This document shows, in pieces, positions 43,919 to 53,088 of a DNA stretch of 64,000 nt. This DNA is from Phreatobacter sp. (GTDB lineage: Bacteria > Pseudomonadota > Alphaproteobacteria > Rhizobiales > Phreatobacteraceae): NCBI RefSeq assembly GCF_016793595.1, contig NZ_JAEULY010000009.1, forward strand, positions 310,001-374,000, given 5' to 3'. Below the pieces are notes generated by a model. It saw nothing but the letters and a program-made list of their open reading frames with translations, made no database searches and was not told the origin of the DNA. The position numbers were made by a program, and so were the translations under genes. Numbering within the stretch: position 1 is the stretch's first letter; every line of letters starts with the position of its first letter.

Positions 43919-44032
43919 GGCGCTCGAACACCCCGTCGGAAAACCTTGGCTTTTCGTGCCGGGATCGTGTTATAGGCCCGATCCCGACGCGGCAGGACCA
44001 CCAGCGCCCTTCTTGGCAGCGCGGCGGCTCTG

Positions 44033-44049
44033 TTTAGAATAATTCTAAG
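44033..44049. promoter_or_regulatory. Irr-type iron control element (ICE) upstream of the SUF operon
   Basis: TTTAGAATAATTCTAAG forms a near-perfect palindrome (TTAGAAT-A-ATTCTAA) matching the published Irr box of Rhizobiales (TTTAGAA-N3-TTCTAAA). It lies 115 bp before the first SUF gene and 102 bp before the divergent hydrolase. A TATAAC hexamer (43969-43974, minus strand) near the SUF side could be its -10. Control of SUF genes by Irr is known in this order. Confidence 0.75.
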
Positions 44050-44151
44050 AACTAGAGCCCGACGGTTGACCTGTCAAGAAAAGACATCCGTCGAAATCGA
44101 GCGCATTGCAGTGCAATGTTTGCTCGGCCGGGGCAATGACGAGGATTTTCC

Positions 44152-44808
44152 ATGCCTGAGGTGATTTTCAACGGTCCGGCCGGCCGGATCGAGGGCCGTT
44201 ATCATCCCGCCAAGGTTCGCTCTGCCCCCATCGGCATCGTGTTGCATCCGCATCCGCAGTTCGGCGGCACGATGAACAACCAGATCGTCTACAACTGCTA
44301 CTATCAGTTCGTGAACCGCGGCTTCTCGGTACTGCGCTTCAACTTTCGCGGCGTCGGCCGCAGCCAGGGTTCCTTCGACCACGGCGTCGGCGAACTGTCG
44401 GACGCGGCATCCGCCCTCGACTACGCGCAGGCGATCAACCCGGAGGCCCGCACCTGCTGGATCGCCGGATTCTCGTTCGGCGCCTGGATCGGCATGCAGC
44501 TGCTGATGCGCCGTCCCGAGGTCGAGGGCTTCATCTCCATTGCTCCGCCCGCCAATCTCTACGACTTCTCCTTCCTCGCCCCCTGCCCGTCATCGGGCCT
44601 GATCGTCCACGGCGACAAGGACGCCGTCGTGCCGATAACCGCCGTCCAGGGCCTCGTCGAGAAGCTCAAGACGCAGAAGGGCATCGTCATCGAGCAGCAG
44701 GTGGTACCGGGCGCCAACCACTTTTTCGAAAACACCGTCGACCCGCTGATGGACGTGGTCGGCGCATATCTCGACAAGCGGCTGGGCAAGAAGGACGCGG
44801 CGGAGTAA
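44152..44808 (+). CDS. alpha/beta hydrolase (serine aminopeptidase-like)
   Basis: A 218-residue hydrolase found widely next to housekeeping genes in alphaproteobacteria. It has GIVLHPHPQFGGTMNNQIV, LRFNFRGVGRSQG, the nucleophile region WIAGFSFGAWIGMQLL (Ser in GFSFG), and a late IVHGDKDAVVP and ANHFFENTVD with Asp and His. It is a complete triad enzyme of unknown substrate. It is divergent from the SUF operon and shares the intergenic region with the Irr box. Confidence 0.88.
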   Translation: MPEVIFNGPAGRIEGRYHPAKVRSAPIGIVLHPHPQFGGTMNNQIVYNCYYQFVNRGFSVLRFNFRGVGRSQGSFDHGVGELSDAASALDYAQAINPEARTCWIAGFSFGAWIGMQLLMRRPEVEGFISIAPPANLYDFSFLAPCPSSGLIVHGDKDAVVPITAVQGLVEKLKTQKGIVIEQQVVPGANHFFENTVDPLMDVVGAYLDKRLGKKDAAE

Positions 44809-44821
44809 CCGCGTCCACCGC

Positions 44822-45337
44822 CTATATCACCAGATACTCCCGCAGCAGCAGGCGCGCCCGATGAAGGCGCGCCTTGGTCGCCTGCCGCGTCAGACCCAGC
44901 GCTCCGGCGATCTCGTCGATCGTCAGCTCCCGAACATCCCGCAGCAGGACGATGTCGCGATAGCCTTGCGGCAACGCCTCGATGGCGGCGGCGAGGTCAA
45001 GCCTGAGATCTGCGTCCGAGCGGTCGAGCCGCGCCTCGTCCGGCACCGTCGCGTCGGCCGCGCCGATGCCGGCAAGCCGCGCCAGTCGCTGGCATTCGCG
45101 CCGGACGACCGCGAACAGCCAGGCCGAAATCGCCTGCAGCGACCGGATTGCCCCGACCTTTCGCGCGAGCAGCCACAGTGCTTCCTGCGCTGCATCTTCC
45201 GCATCGGCCGAGGTGCGGCAGGCGCGCCGGGCATAGCGGCGGATATCCGGCAGTGCCAGGTCGATCAACTGCGCAATGGCGTCCTGATCGCCCAGCCGGG
45301 CCGCCTCGAATGTCGCCGCCGAAACCGCCACAGCCAT
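44822..45337 (-). CDS. ECF-type RNA polymerase sigma factor
   Basis: A 171-residue sigma-70 family protein with only regions 2 and 4. Region 2 is IRRYARRACRTSADAEDAAQEALWLLARKV, with the DAEDAAQE core-binding segment. Region 4 is ALPQGYRDIVLLRDVRELTIDEIAGALGLTRQATKARLHRARLLLREYL, an HTH. It lacks an adjacent anti-sigma gene; instead the DUF2892 membrane protein gene precedes it by three bases, which might supply the membrane link (inference). Confidence 0.9.
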   Translation of the reverse strand: MAVAVSAATFEAARLGDQDAIAQLIDLALPDIRRYARRACRTSADAEDAAQEALWLLARKVGAIRSLQAISAWLFAVVRRECQRLARLAGIGAADATVPDEARLDRSDADLRLDLAAAIEALPQGYRDIVLLRDVRELTIDEIAGALGLTRQATKARLHRARLLLREYLVI

Positions 45338-45340
45338 GAC

Positions 45341-45553
45341 CTAGGCCCGATCCCGATTGCTCCCGATGCCCGCGACCGCGCACATCGGGCAGTAGCCGAC
45401 AATACCCGTTGCGGCGAACATCAGCCCGCCGGCTAGCCCGGCATAGCCTGCCGCGCCACCGAGATACCAGAGTGCGGCGGGCCCGACCGCCAATCCCGCG
45501 GCGATCCTGACGACCTGCTGCGCGCTGCCGATGTTCTTCCGGTAGAAAGCCAT
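45341..45553 (-). CDS. DUF2892 (YgaP-like) small membrane protein
   Basis: A 70-residue protein with two hydrophobic segments. The DUF2892 layout is seen: NIGSAQQVVRIAAGLAVG, a Gly/Ala-rich helix, and the ending TGIVGYCPMCAVAGI, with the GxCPMxxxxGI motif carrying two Cys. The motif is shared with the membrane part of YgaP rhodanese. It is upstream of, and probably co-transcribed with, the ECF sigma factor gene. Confidence 0.85.
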   Translation of the reverse strand: MAFYRKNIGSAQQVVRIAAGLAVGPAALWYLGGAAGYAGLAGGLMFAATGIVGYCPMCAVAGIGSNRDRA

Positions 45554-45607
45554 GATCCCGACTCCATAGCGGACGCCGGAAATCGGCGGTCCTGCTTGCT
45601 GAGAGGG

Positions 45608-45647
45608 CGCGCGGCGCGAAAAGGATTCGTCGCGCTCCGCGTTTTTT
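45608..45647 (+). terminator. intrinsic terminator-like hairpin upstream of pyrB
   Basis: CGCG-CG-GCGCGA (45608-45619) pairs with TCGCGC-TC-CGCG (45630-45641), leaving a two-base internal bulge and a 10-base loop, followed by six T (45642-45647). It faces pyrB (start 45741). The genes to the left run on the other strand, so no upstream + strand gene explains it. It could be an attenuator for pyrB. Confidence 0.7.
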
Positions 45648-45740
45648 CAGGAAACGAAATGCCGACACTGCGCGATATCCCCTATCGCTTGCGGCAGCGG
45701 CCTTGCGGGGAACATCGACTCCCCTTAAAGCCCGGAGCTT

Positions 45741-46691
45741 ATGACCTCCGCACCTTCGTCCTTCGTGCTGAACCGCCGGCACTTGCTCGGGATCGAAGGC
45801 CTTTCTCCCCACCAGATCACCGGGCTCCTCGACCTCGCCGAGGAATTCGTCACGCTCAACCGGCAGGTGGAGAAGAAGCGCACGACGCTGCGCGGGCGAA
45901 CGCAGATCAATCTGTTTTTCGAGGCCTCGACCCGCACCCAGTCCTCGTTCGAACTGGCCGGCAAGCGCCTCGGTGCCGATGTCATGAACATGTCCGTGGC
46001 GCAGTCCTCGATCAAGAAGGGCGAGACGCTGATCGACACGGCGCTGACCCTCAATGCCATGCATCCCGACATCCTGATCATGCGGCATGCGGCATCGGGC
46101 GCGGTGGAACTGCTGTCGAAGAAGGTCGACTGCTCGGTCGTCAATGCCGGCGACGGCACCCACGAGCACCCGACACAGGCCCTGCTCGACGCCCTCACCA
46201 TCCGCCGCAACAAGGGGCGCCTGGAGCGCCTCACCGTCGCCATCTGCGGCGACATCCTGCATTCCCGCGTCGCGCGCTCGAACATCATCCTGCTCAACGC
46301 CATGCAGGCGCGGGTGCGGGCCATCGGCCCATCGACCCTCCTGCCTGCCTCCGCCGAGCGCCTCGGCGTCGAGGTCTACCGCGACATGAAGGAGGGGCTG
46401 AAAGACGTCGATATCGTCATGATGCTGCGCCTCCAGCGCGAGCGCATGAACGGCTCCTTCGTGCCCTCGGTGCAGGAGTACTTCCACTTCTACGGTCTGG
46501 ACGAGGCGAAGCTCCGCTACGCCAAGCCCGACGCGCTGGTCATGCATCCCGGCCCGATGAACCGCGGCGTCGAGATTTCGACCTCCGTTGCCGACGGCGC
46601 GCAGTCGCTTATCCGCGAGCAGGTCGAGATGGGTGTCGCCGTGCGCATGGCGGTGCTGGAAGCCCTCGCCCGCAACCTGCCAAACGCATGA
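45741..46691 (+). CDS. pyrB: aspartate carbamoyltransferase catalytic subunit
   Basis: A 316-residue enzyme joining aspartate and carbamoyl phosphate in pyrimidine synthesis. It has the carbamoyl-phosphate motif [20 protein letters not shown] (near residue 55), [31 protein letters not shown], and [13 protein letters not shown] near the end. The length is standard. It is followed eight bases later by an inactive dihydroorotase, the known partner of this class of ATCase. Confidence 0.96.
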   Translation: MTSAPSSFVLNRRHLLGIEGLSPHQITGLLDLAEEFVTLNRQVEKKRTTLRGRTQINLFFEASTRTQSSFELAGKRLGADVMNMSVAQSSIKKGETLIDTALTLNAMHPDILIMRHAASGAVELLSKKVDCSVVNAGDGTHEHPTQALLDALTIRRNKGRLERLTVAICGDILHSRVARSNIILLNAMQARVRAIGPSTLLPASAERLGVEVYRDMKEGLKDVDIVMMLRLQRERMNGSFVPSVQEYFHFYGLDEAKLRYAKPDALVMHPGPMNRGVEISTSVADGAQSLIREQVEMGVAVRMAVLEALARNLPNA

Positions 46692-46698
46692 GGGCGCG

Positions 46699-47997
46699 AT
46701 GCCGCTGACCGACCCGCGCCCCCTCCTCCTCGCCAATGCCCGCCTGATCGACCCGGCCGAAGGCACCGACAGGCCCGGCAGCCTGCTGGTCGAGGACGGT
46801 GTGATCCGCGACCGGAGCCCCGAGCCGCGACCCGACAGCCTCCCCGAAGGCATAGAGATCATTGATTGCGAAGGCCGCGTCGTCGCCCCCGGCCTCGTCG
46901 ATATCCGCTGCTTCGTCGGAGAGCCCGGCTACGAATACCGCGAGACCATTGCTTCGGCCACGAAGGCCGCAGCTGCCGGCGGCGTCACCACCATCGTCTG
47001 CCAGCCCTCGACCGAACCGGTGATCGACGATCCCGCCATCGTCGACTTCCTGCTCAGGCGCGCGCGCGACACCGGTATCGTGCGGGTGCATCCGATGGCG
47101 GCTCTGACCAAGAAGCTCGCCGGCCGCGAGATGACCGAGTTCGGCCTTCTGAAGGCCGCCGGCGCCGTCGCCTTCACCGACGGAGCCCGCTCCGTCACCG
47201 ACGCCCTCGTCATGCGACGGGCCATGACCTATGCGCGCGATTTCGACGCGCTGATCGTCCACCACACCGAAGACCCGAACCTCATCGGCGAAGGCGTGAT
47301 GAACGAGGGCGAGTTCTCCTCGCGCCTCGGCCTCGGGGGCGTTCCGGTGGAAGCCGAGACGATCATGCTCGAACGCGACATGCGCCTCGTGAAGCTGACC
47401 GGCGCGCGCTACCACGCCGCTTCGATCACCTGCCGGGATTCGCTGGCCATCATCGCGCGGGCCAAGAACGAGGGCCTGCCGGTGACGGCTGCCGTCACGG
47501 TGAATCACCTGACGCTCAACGAGAACGACATCGGCAGCTACCGCACGTTCTGCAAGCTGTCGCCGCCGCTGCGTACCGAGGATGACCGCCTCGCGCTTGC
47601 CGATGCGATTGCCGACGGACTGGTCGACATCATTGTTTCGGACCACGACCCGCAGGACGTCGAGACCAAACGGTTGCCCTTCGCCGAGGCCGCCCCCGGT
47701 GCCGTCGGCGTGGAGACCATGCTGCCGGCGGCGCTGCGCCTGCATCATGCCGGTCTCGTGCCGCTTCCGGCGCTGCTGAAGTCGCTGTCCACTGCGCCGG
47801 CAAAACTCCTCGGCTTGCCGGGCGGCACGCTGGCGCGCGGCGCGCCCGCAGACCTCATCGTCATCGACCTCGACGAGCCCTGGGTGCTGGACCGCGACGA
47901 CCTGCACTCCAAGTGCAAGAACTCCCCCTTCGACGAAGCGCGCATGACCGGCCGCGTGGTCAGAACTCTCGTTGCCGGGCGGACCGTGCACGGTTGA
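46699..47997 (+). CDS. dihydroorotase-like protein lacking catalytic His (PyrX type)
   Basis: A 432-residue amidohydrolase-fold protein. The N-terminal strand motif, normally GLVDLHVHLREPG in active dihydroorotase, reads GLVDIRCFVGEPG, so both metal-binding His are missing. A late motif VSDHDPQDVETKRLPFAEAAPGAVGVETMLPAAL is present. Such pseudo-dihydroorotases do not catalyse but are needed to assemble the class A ATCase dodecamer with PyrB in some bacteria. The ATG at 46699 is eight bases after pyrB. An active pyrC must lie elsewhere in the genome. Confidence 0.88.
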   Translation: MPLTDPRPLLLANARLIDPAEGTDRPGSLLVEDGVIRDRSPEPRPDSLPEGIEIIDCEGRVVAPGLVDIRCFVGEPGYEYRETIASATKAAAAGGVTTIVCQPSTEPVIDDPAIVDFLLRRARDTGIVRVHPMAALTKKLAGREMTEFGLLKAAGAVAFTDGARSVTDALVMRRAMTYARDFDALIVHHTEDPNLIGEGVMNEGEFSSRLGLGGVPVEAETIMLERDMRLVKLTGARYHAASITCRDSLAIIARAKNEGLPVTAAVTVNHLTLNENDIGSYRTFCKLSPPLRTEDDRLALADAIADGLVDIIVSDHDPQDVETKRLPFAEAAPGAVGVETMLPAALRLHHAGLVPLPALLKSLSTAPAKLLGLPGGTLARGAPADLIVIDLDEPWVLDRDDLHSKCKNSPFDEARMTGRVVRTLVAGRTVHG

Positions 47998-48015
47998 AGC
48001 CGTTGCCGGCCTGCC

Positions 48016-48064
48016 GCATTTTCTTCACGCGAACCGGTACCCACTTGGCCCGAAAATGCTCTAG
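48016..48064. repeat. extragenic palindromic repeat of the Rhizobiales type
   Basis: GCATTTTC (48016-48023) and GAAAATGC (48052-48059) are perfect inverted arms around an ACCGGTACCCACTTGG-like centre, followed by CTAG. The form GCATTTTC...CGAACCGGTACCCACTT...GAAAATGCTCTAG resembles a dispersed extragenic element often seen in Hyphomicrobiales genomes. It lies between the dihydroorotase-like gene and plsY. Confidence 0.5.
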
Positions 48065-48094
48065 CGTGGTACCTTCCTGCAGGGTTCCGCATTC

Positions 48095-48712
48095 ATGCTC
48101 GCCTCATCCCTTCCCGCCATTCTCGCCGCTGCCGCCTTCGGCTACCTGCTCGGCTCGGTCCCCTTCGGCCTGGTGCTGACGCGCGCCGCCGGCATGGGCG
48201 ACATCCGTTCCATCGGCTCCGGCAATATCGGCGCGACCAACGTCCTGCGCACCGGCAACAAGGGGCTCGCCGCGGCGACACTGCTGCTCGACGGACTGAA
48301 GGGCACGGTCGCGGTCCTGGTCGCGGCCCGCTTCGGATGGGATCTCGGCGTCATCGCGGGCGTCGCCGCCTTCCTCGGCCACGTCTTCCCGGTCTGGCTC
48401 GGCTTCAAGGGCGGCAAGGGTGTCGCCACCTTCCTCGGCGTGCTGCTGGCGCTGCACTGGCCGGCCTTCATCGCGTTCGCCCTCGTCTGGCTCGCGATGG
48501 CCTATGCGTTCCGCTATTCGTCGCTCGCGGCCCTCACGGCCAGCCTCGCCGTGCCTGTCGTCGTGCTGGCCATGGGCCAGCCCCGGCTGCTGGTGCTCGC
48601 GGTCGCGGCCATGGTGATCCTCGTCTTCCTCAAACACCACCAGAACATCGCCAAGCTCCTTGCCGGCACCGAGAGCCGGATCGGCGAGAAGTCGGCGCCG
48701 CCGCCCGCATGA
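48095..48712 (+). CDS. plsY: glycerol-3-phosphate acyltransferase PlsY
   Basis: A 205-residue membrane enzyme that acylates glycerol-3-phosphate from acyl-phosphate. It has the three catalytic loops: [37 protein letters not shown] (loop 1), [24 protein letters not shown] (loop 2), and [16 protein letters not shown] (loop 3), among about six hydrophobic helices. The stop overlaps the dprA start (ATGA), so the two are translationally coupled. Confidence 0.95.
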   Translation: MLASSLPAILAAAAFGYLLGSVPFGLVLTRAAGMGDIRSIGSGNIGATNVLRTGNKGLAAATLLLDGLKGTVAVLVAARFGWDLGVIAGVAAFLGHVFPVWLGFKGGKGVATFLGVLLALHWPAFIAFALVWLAMAYAFRYSSLAALTASLAVPVVVLAMGQPRLLVLAVAAMVILVFLKHHQNIAKLLAGTESRIGEKSAPPPA

Positions 48713-49845
48713 ATGCCGGGGGCGACGATCTTTTCGCTCGCCCCGTAGCGGCGATCCGCCTGACGGATCGCCAGCGCCTCGACTGGCTGCGCCTCGCCCG
48801 CTCCGAGAATGTCGGGCCACGCACCTTCCGCGAACTCCTGAACATGTTCGGCAGTGCCTCCGCGGCGCTCGACGCCCTGCCCGACCTGTCGCGGCGCGGC
48901 GGCGGGCGCACGATCCGCATTGCCAGCCAGGCGGACGCCGAGCGGGAAATGATGGTGGCGTCCCACCATGACGTTCGCTTCGTCGCGCTGGGCGAGCCTG
49001 ACTATCCCGACCGCTTGCGCCGCATCGCCTCCGCCCCGCCGCTCCTTGCCCTGAAGGGCGGCAGCGCCTGTTTCGAGCGCCCCATGATCGGCCTCGTCGG
49101 CTCGCGCAACGCCTCGCTCGCAGGACTCAAGATGGCGGCGATCCTGGCACAGGGGCTCGGAGAGGCCGGCTTCACGACCGTCTCGGGGCTGGCCCGTGGC
49201 ATCGACGCAGCCGCTCACAAGGCTTCGCTCGCGACCGGCACTGTCGCCGTTCTGGCCGGCGGACAGGACAGAATCTACCCACCCGAGCACGCCCCGCTTG
49301 CTGATGACATCGTCCGGGCGGGCGCCGTGATCAGCGAAATGCCCATGGGCCATGAACCCCGCGCCCGCGACTTCCCGCGCCGCAACCGCCTGATCGCGGG
49401 TCTCTCGCTCGGCGTGGTGGTGGTCGAGGCGGCCGACCGCTCGGGATCACTGATCACCGCCCGCATGGCGCTGGAGGAAAACCGCGAGGTCTTCGCCGTG
49501 CCGGGCTCGCCGCTCGATCCGCGCGCCGCCGGCACGAACCGCCTCATCAAGCATGGCGCCGTGCTGGTCACCGAGGTGGAGGACATCCTCGCGGTGCTTC
49601 AGCCGATCCTCGGCCACGGCGTCGCGGAGCCGGCACCCGATGAGGGCGCCCCGCTCACGCCTGCCGATCCCGGCGAGACTGCCCGCGACAGACTCGCGAT
49701 GCTGCTCGGGCCGGTGCCGGCGGCAGTCGATGACCTCGTGCGCGCCTCCGGCCTGCCGGTCGCCGCCGTACGGGTGCTGCTTCTTGAGCTGGAGCTTGCC
49801 GGCCGGCTTCATCGCGATGCAGCAGGGCGGGTGTCGCTGGCCTGA
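48709..49845 (+). CDS. dprA: DNA-processing protein DprA
   Basis: A 378-residue protein that loads RecA on incoming single-stranded DNA. The Rossmann-like DprA core is clear: [124 protein letters not shown]-terminal winged-helix part (about 60 residues) follows. The ATG at 48709 overlaps the plsY stop. Confidence 0.95.
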   Translation: MNAGGDDLFARPVAAIRLTDRQRLDWLRLARSENVGPRTFRELLNMFGSASAALDALPDLSRRGGGRTIRIASQADAEREMMVASHHDVRFVALGEPDYPDRLRRIASAPPLLALKGGSACFERPMIGLVGSRNASLAGLKMAAILAQGLGEAGFTTVSGLARGIDAAAHKASLATGTVAVLAGGQDRIYPPEHAPLADDIVRAGAVISEMPMGHEPRARDFPRRNRLIAGLSLGVVVVEAADRSGSLITARMALEENREVFAVPGSPLDPRAAGTNRLIKHGAVLVTEVEDILAVLQPILGHGVAEPAPDEGAPLTPADPGETARDRLAMLLGPVPAAVDDLVRASGLPVAAVRVLLLELELAGRLHRDAAGRVSLA

Positions 49846-50111
49846 TCGCCGCCCTGGCTCTCGCTCTCTGGCGCCCGTCGCGCCTCGAGGAACGCGTGCT
49901 GCTGCTCCGCCTCCAGCCGAACCATGTCCAACAGATAGTAGAGCGCGCGCAGATCGGCGGTGCGCGCGAGATTGGCAAGCTCCGTTGCGAGGTTGCCGAT
50001 ATAGGCCGCAAGGTCTGCCCTGTCCGGTGCTGCCAACGCGGCCGCCCGCGCCGCGGCGGGCAGTGGCTTGCCCGCCACACGCGGCACGGGCCGCTGATGA
50101 CTTGCAGGCAT
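49809..50111 (-). CDS. hypothetical alphaproteobacterial protein
   Basis: A 100-residue protein, convergent with dprA and overlapping its 3' end by 37 bases. The N-terminal half is Ala/Pro/Arg rich. The C-terminal half is a helical segment, [39 protein letters not shown], a pattern I associate with small conserved alphaproteobacterial proteins of unknown role. The ATG at 50111 follows GGGAGGGAG. Confidence 0.7.
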   Translation of the reverse strand: MPASHQRPVPRVAGKPLPAAARAAALAAPDRADLAAYIGNLATELANLARTADLRALYYLLDMVRLEAEQQHAFLEARRAPESESQGGDQASDTRPAASR

Positions 50112-50162
50112 GCTCCCTCCCGGCCTCTTGGCGACGCGCGTATCGCCAAGTCCAGAAGTCTT

Positions 50163-50191
50163 TTGCAATCCTGGATATAAGTCAATATAAA
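50163..50191 (+). promoter_or_regulatory. putative topA promoter
   Basis: TTGCAA (50163-50168) and TATAAA (50186-50191) are exactly 17 bp apart in an AT-rich island (50160-50210) of an otherwise GC-rich region. This gives a leader of about 110 bases. It is a strong sigma-70-like promoter for topA. Confidence 0.65.
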
Positions 50192-50310
50192 ATACAATTA
50201 TAACGCGCAGATACCGAGCTATTTGACTTGGGGCGGCCTTGTGCCCATGTTCCCGCCGACTTTCGGCACCGCATCATCGGTTTGCCGTGGATTTTCAGGG
50301 GCACAAGCGC

Positions 50311-52992
50311 GTGGGCGTGAATGTCGTCATCGTCGAATCGCCGGCCAAGGCGAAGACGATCAACAAATATCTTGGCTCTGACTATGAGGTCATCGCCTCG
50401 TTCGGCCATGTCCGCGACCTGCCGCCCAAGGACGGCTCGGTCGACCCGGACGCCGATTTCGCGATGGTCTGGGAGGCGGACGGGCGCGGCGCCAAGCGCA
50501 TCACGGAGATCGCCAAGGCGGTCAAGGGTGCCGACAAGCTGATCCTCGCCACCGACCCCGACCGCGAGGGCGAAGCCATTTCCTGGCACCTCCTTGAGGC
50601 GCTGCGCGACAAGCGCGTGCTGAAGGACATGCCGGTGGAGCGTGTTACCTTCAACGCGATCACCAAGCAGGCCGTGCAGGACGCGATGGCCGCTCCGCGC
50701 GCCATCGACGACGCGCTGGTCGAGGCCTATCTCGCCCGCCGCGCGCTCGACTATCTCGTCGGTTTCCGTCTCTCCCCCGTGCTCTGGCGCAAACTGCCGG
50801 GCGCCCGCTCCGCCGGCCGCGTGCAGTCCGTGGCGCTGCGCCTCGTCTGCGAGCGCGAAGCGGAGATCGAGCGGTTCAGGAAACGGGAGTACTGGTCGCT
50901 GGTGGCGACCCTCGCGACCCCGCGCAACGAGAGCTTCGAGGCGCGGCTCGTCGGCGCCGATGGCAAGAAGATCCAGCGGCTCGACGTCGGCACCGAGGAT
51001 GAGGCGCGCGCCTTCGAGAAGGCGTTGAACGAGGCGCATTTCGCGGTGTCCGAGGTCGAGGCGAAGCCGGCCCGCCGCCACCCCTACGCGCCTTTCACGA
51101 CCTCGACGCTCCAGCAGGAGGCGAGCCGCAAGCTCGGCTTCGCACCGAACCGCACCATGCAGGTCGCCCAGCGCCTCTATGAAGGCGCGGACATCGGCGG
51201 CGAGACGGTCGGCCTCATCACCTATATGCGAACCGACGGCGTCGATGTCGCACCGGAGGCGATCGCTGGCATCCGCGATCTGATCGGCAAGGATTTCGGC
51301 GCCCGCTACCTGCCGGGAGCGCCGCGCAAGTACACATCCAAGCAGAAGAACGCGCAGGAGGCCCACGAGGCCATCCGCCCGACCGATGTGCGCCGCCATC
51401 CGCGCGATGTCGCCAAATTCCTCGAACCCGAACAGGCCCGTCTCTACGAGCTGATCTGGAAGCGCACCGTCGCCTCTCAGATGGAGAGCGCCGAGCTTGA
51501 GCGCACCACGGTCGACATCCTCGCGACCGTCGGCGGCCTCGGCTCGTCCCTCGGCCGCAAGCTGGAGCTGCGCGCGACCGGCCAGGTTGTGAAATTCGAC
51601 GGCTTCCTCACTCTCTACACCGAGGATCGCGACGACGAGAGCGAGGACGAGGACGCCAAGCGCCTGCCCGCCATGACGGTGGGCGAGAAGCTGGCCAAGC
51701 AGGCGATTGCCGCCAGCCAGCACTTCACCGAACCACCGCCGCGCTATTCCGAAGCGAGCCTCGTCAAGCGCATGGAAGAGCTCGGCATCGGCCGTCCCTC
51801 GACCTACGCCGCGACGCTGCAGACGCTGCAGGACCGCGAATATGTCCGCATCGACAAGAAGCGGCTCGTTCCGGAGGACAAGGGCCGCCTGGTCACGGCC
51901 TTCCTCGAGAACTTCTTCGCCCGCTATGTCGAGTACGGCTTCACCGCCGCGCTGGAGGAGAAGCTCGATCTCGTCTCCAACAGCGAGCTGGACTGGAAGG
52001 CGCTGCTGCGCGACTTCTGGCGCGATTTCGCCGCCGCCATCGACGAGACCAAGGAACTGCGCGTCTCCGACGTGCTCTCCGCGCTTAACGACAGCCTCGG
52101 GCCCCACATCTTCCCGGACAGGGCCGACGGCTCGAACCCGCGCATCTGTCCGACCTGCGGCACGGGCGCGCTGTCGCTGAAGCTCGGCAAGTTCGGCGCC
52201 TTCATCGGCTGCTCGAACTATCCGGAATGCCGCTACACCCGCCAGCTGTCGGCACCCGCCGACGGCACTGGCGACGGCCCTGCCGGCGCGTCTGCCGATG
52301 GCACCCGCCGCCTCGGCGAGGACCCGCAGACCGGCCTCGAAGTCACCGTCCGCGACGGCCGCTTCGGCCCCTATGTGCAGCTTGGCGAGGGCGACAAGCC
52401 CAAACGCTCGTCGCTGCCCAAGGGCATGACGCCGGCGGGTCTCGACCTCGAACGGGCGCTGGCGCTGCTGGAATTGCCAAAAGAGGTGGCGAAGCACCCG
52501 GAAAGCGGCGAGCCGATCCTTGTCGGCATCGGGCGCTATGGCCCCTATGTCCAGCACGGCCGCACCTATGCCAATCTGGAGAAGGACGACGACGTGCTGG
52601 CGATCGGCGCCAACCGCGCCATCGATCTGGTCGTGGCCAAGGAATCCGGCGCGAAGGCGCGCTTTGGCCGCGGCGGGGCTGCCCCTGCTGGCCGCTCGCT
52701 CGGAGAGCATCCGACCCTCGGCGGGCCGGTCACCGTCATGGCCGGACGCTACGGTCCCTATGTGAAGCACGGTTCGGTCAATGCGACCCTGCCCAAGGGC
52801 AAGAACCCGGATGACCTGACCATGGACGAGGCGGTTCCGCTGCTGGCGGCCCGCGCCGAGGTCAGCGGCAAGGGCAAGAAGCCGGCGCGCGCCAAGGCGA
52901 CCGCGGAAAAGCCGGCCAAGGCAAAGGCGGCCGCAAAGCCGAAGGCCAAGACCGCGAAAGCCAAGGCGGCCAAAGCCACTCCGAAGGACTGA
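50311..52992 (+). CDS. topA: DNA topoisomerase I (type IA)
   Basis: An 893-residue type IA topoisomerase that relaxes negative supercoils. It begins VNVVIVESPAKAKTINKYLG (Toprim). Further features are ATDPDREGEAISWHL, the active-site Tyr in GLITYMRTDG (near residue 305), and EAHEAIRPTD. The C-terminal region has one four-Cys zinc ribbon (CPTCG...CSNYPEC), then several GRYGPYV-type repeats and a Lys/Ala-rich tail. I chose the GTG at 50311 with AGGGG upstream; GTG 50317 is nearly as good. Confidence 0.96.
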   Translation: MGVNVVIVESPAKAKTINKYLGSDYEVIASFGHVRDLPPKDGSVDPDADFAMVWEADGRGAKRITEIAKAVKGADKLILATDPDREGEAISWHLLEALRDKRVLKDMPVERVTFNAITKQAVQDAMAAPRAIDDALVEAYLARRALDYLVGFRLSPVLWRKLPGARSAGRVQSVALRLVCEREAEIERFRKREYWSLVATLATPRNESFEARLVGADGKKIQRLDVGTEDEARAFEKALNEAHFAVSEVEAKPARRHPYAPFTTSTLQQEASRKLGFAPNRTMQVAQRLYEGADIGGETVGLITYMRTDGVDVAPEAIAGIRDLIGKDFGARYLPGAPRKYTSKQKNAQEAHEAIRPTDVRRHPRDVAKFLEPEQARLYELIWKRTVASQMESAELERTTVDILATVGGLGSSLGRKLELRATGQVVKFDGFLTLYTEDRDDESEDEDAKRLPAMTVGEKLAKQAIAASQHFTEPPPRYSEASLVKRMEELGIGRPSTYAATLQTLQDREYVRIDKKRLVPEDKGRLVTAFLENFFARYVEYGFTAALEEKLDLVSNSELDWKALLRDFWRDFAAAIDETKELRVSDVLSALNDSLGPHIFPDRADGSNPRICPTCGTGALSLKLGKFGAFIGCSNYPECRYTRQLSAPADGTGDGPAGASADGTRRLGEDPQTGLEVTVRDGRFGPYVQLGEGDKPKRSSLPKGMTPAGLDLERALALLELPKEVAKHPESGEPILVGIGRYGPYVQHGRTYANLEKDDDVLAIGANRAIDLVVAKESGAKARFGRGGAAPAGRSLGEHPTLGGPVTVMAGRYGPYVKHGSVNATLPKGKNPDDLTMDEAVPLLAARAEVSGKGKKPARAKATAEKPAKAKAAAKPKAKTAKAKAAKATPKD

Positions 52993-53088
52993 GGCGGCCC
53001 TGCCGCCTTGGTCGTTTCGCTCGCATCCCCGATACGATAGCCTTCAGGCCTCGCCGGCTTTCCGCGCGGCGCGTGATCCGGATTCGCA

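Noticed and set aside
50182..52770. Open frame of over 860 codons antisense to topA
   Set aside because: It mirrors the topA frame in very GC-rich DNA, has no recognisable domain, and is repetitive in Arg/Glu/Leu as expected for reversed high-GC codons.
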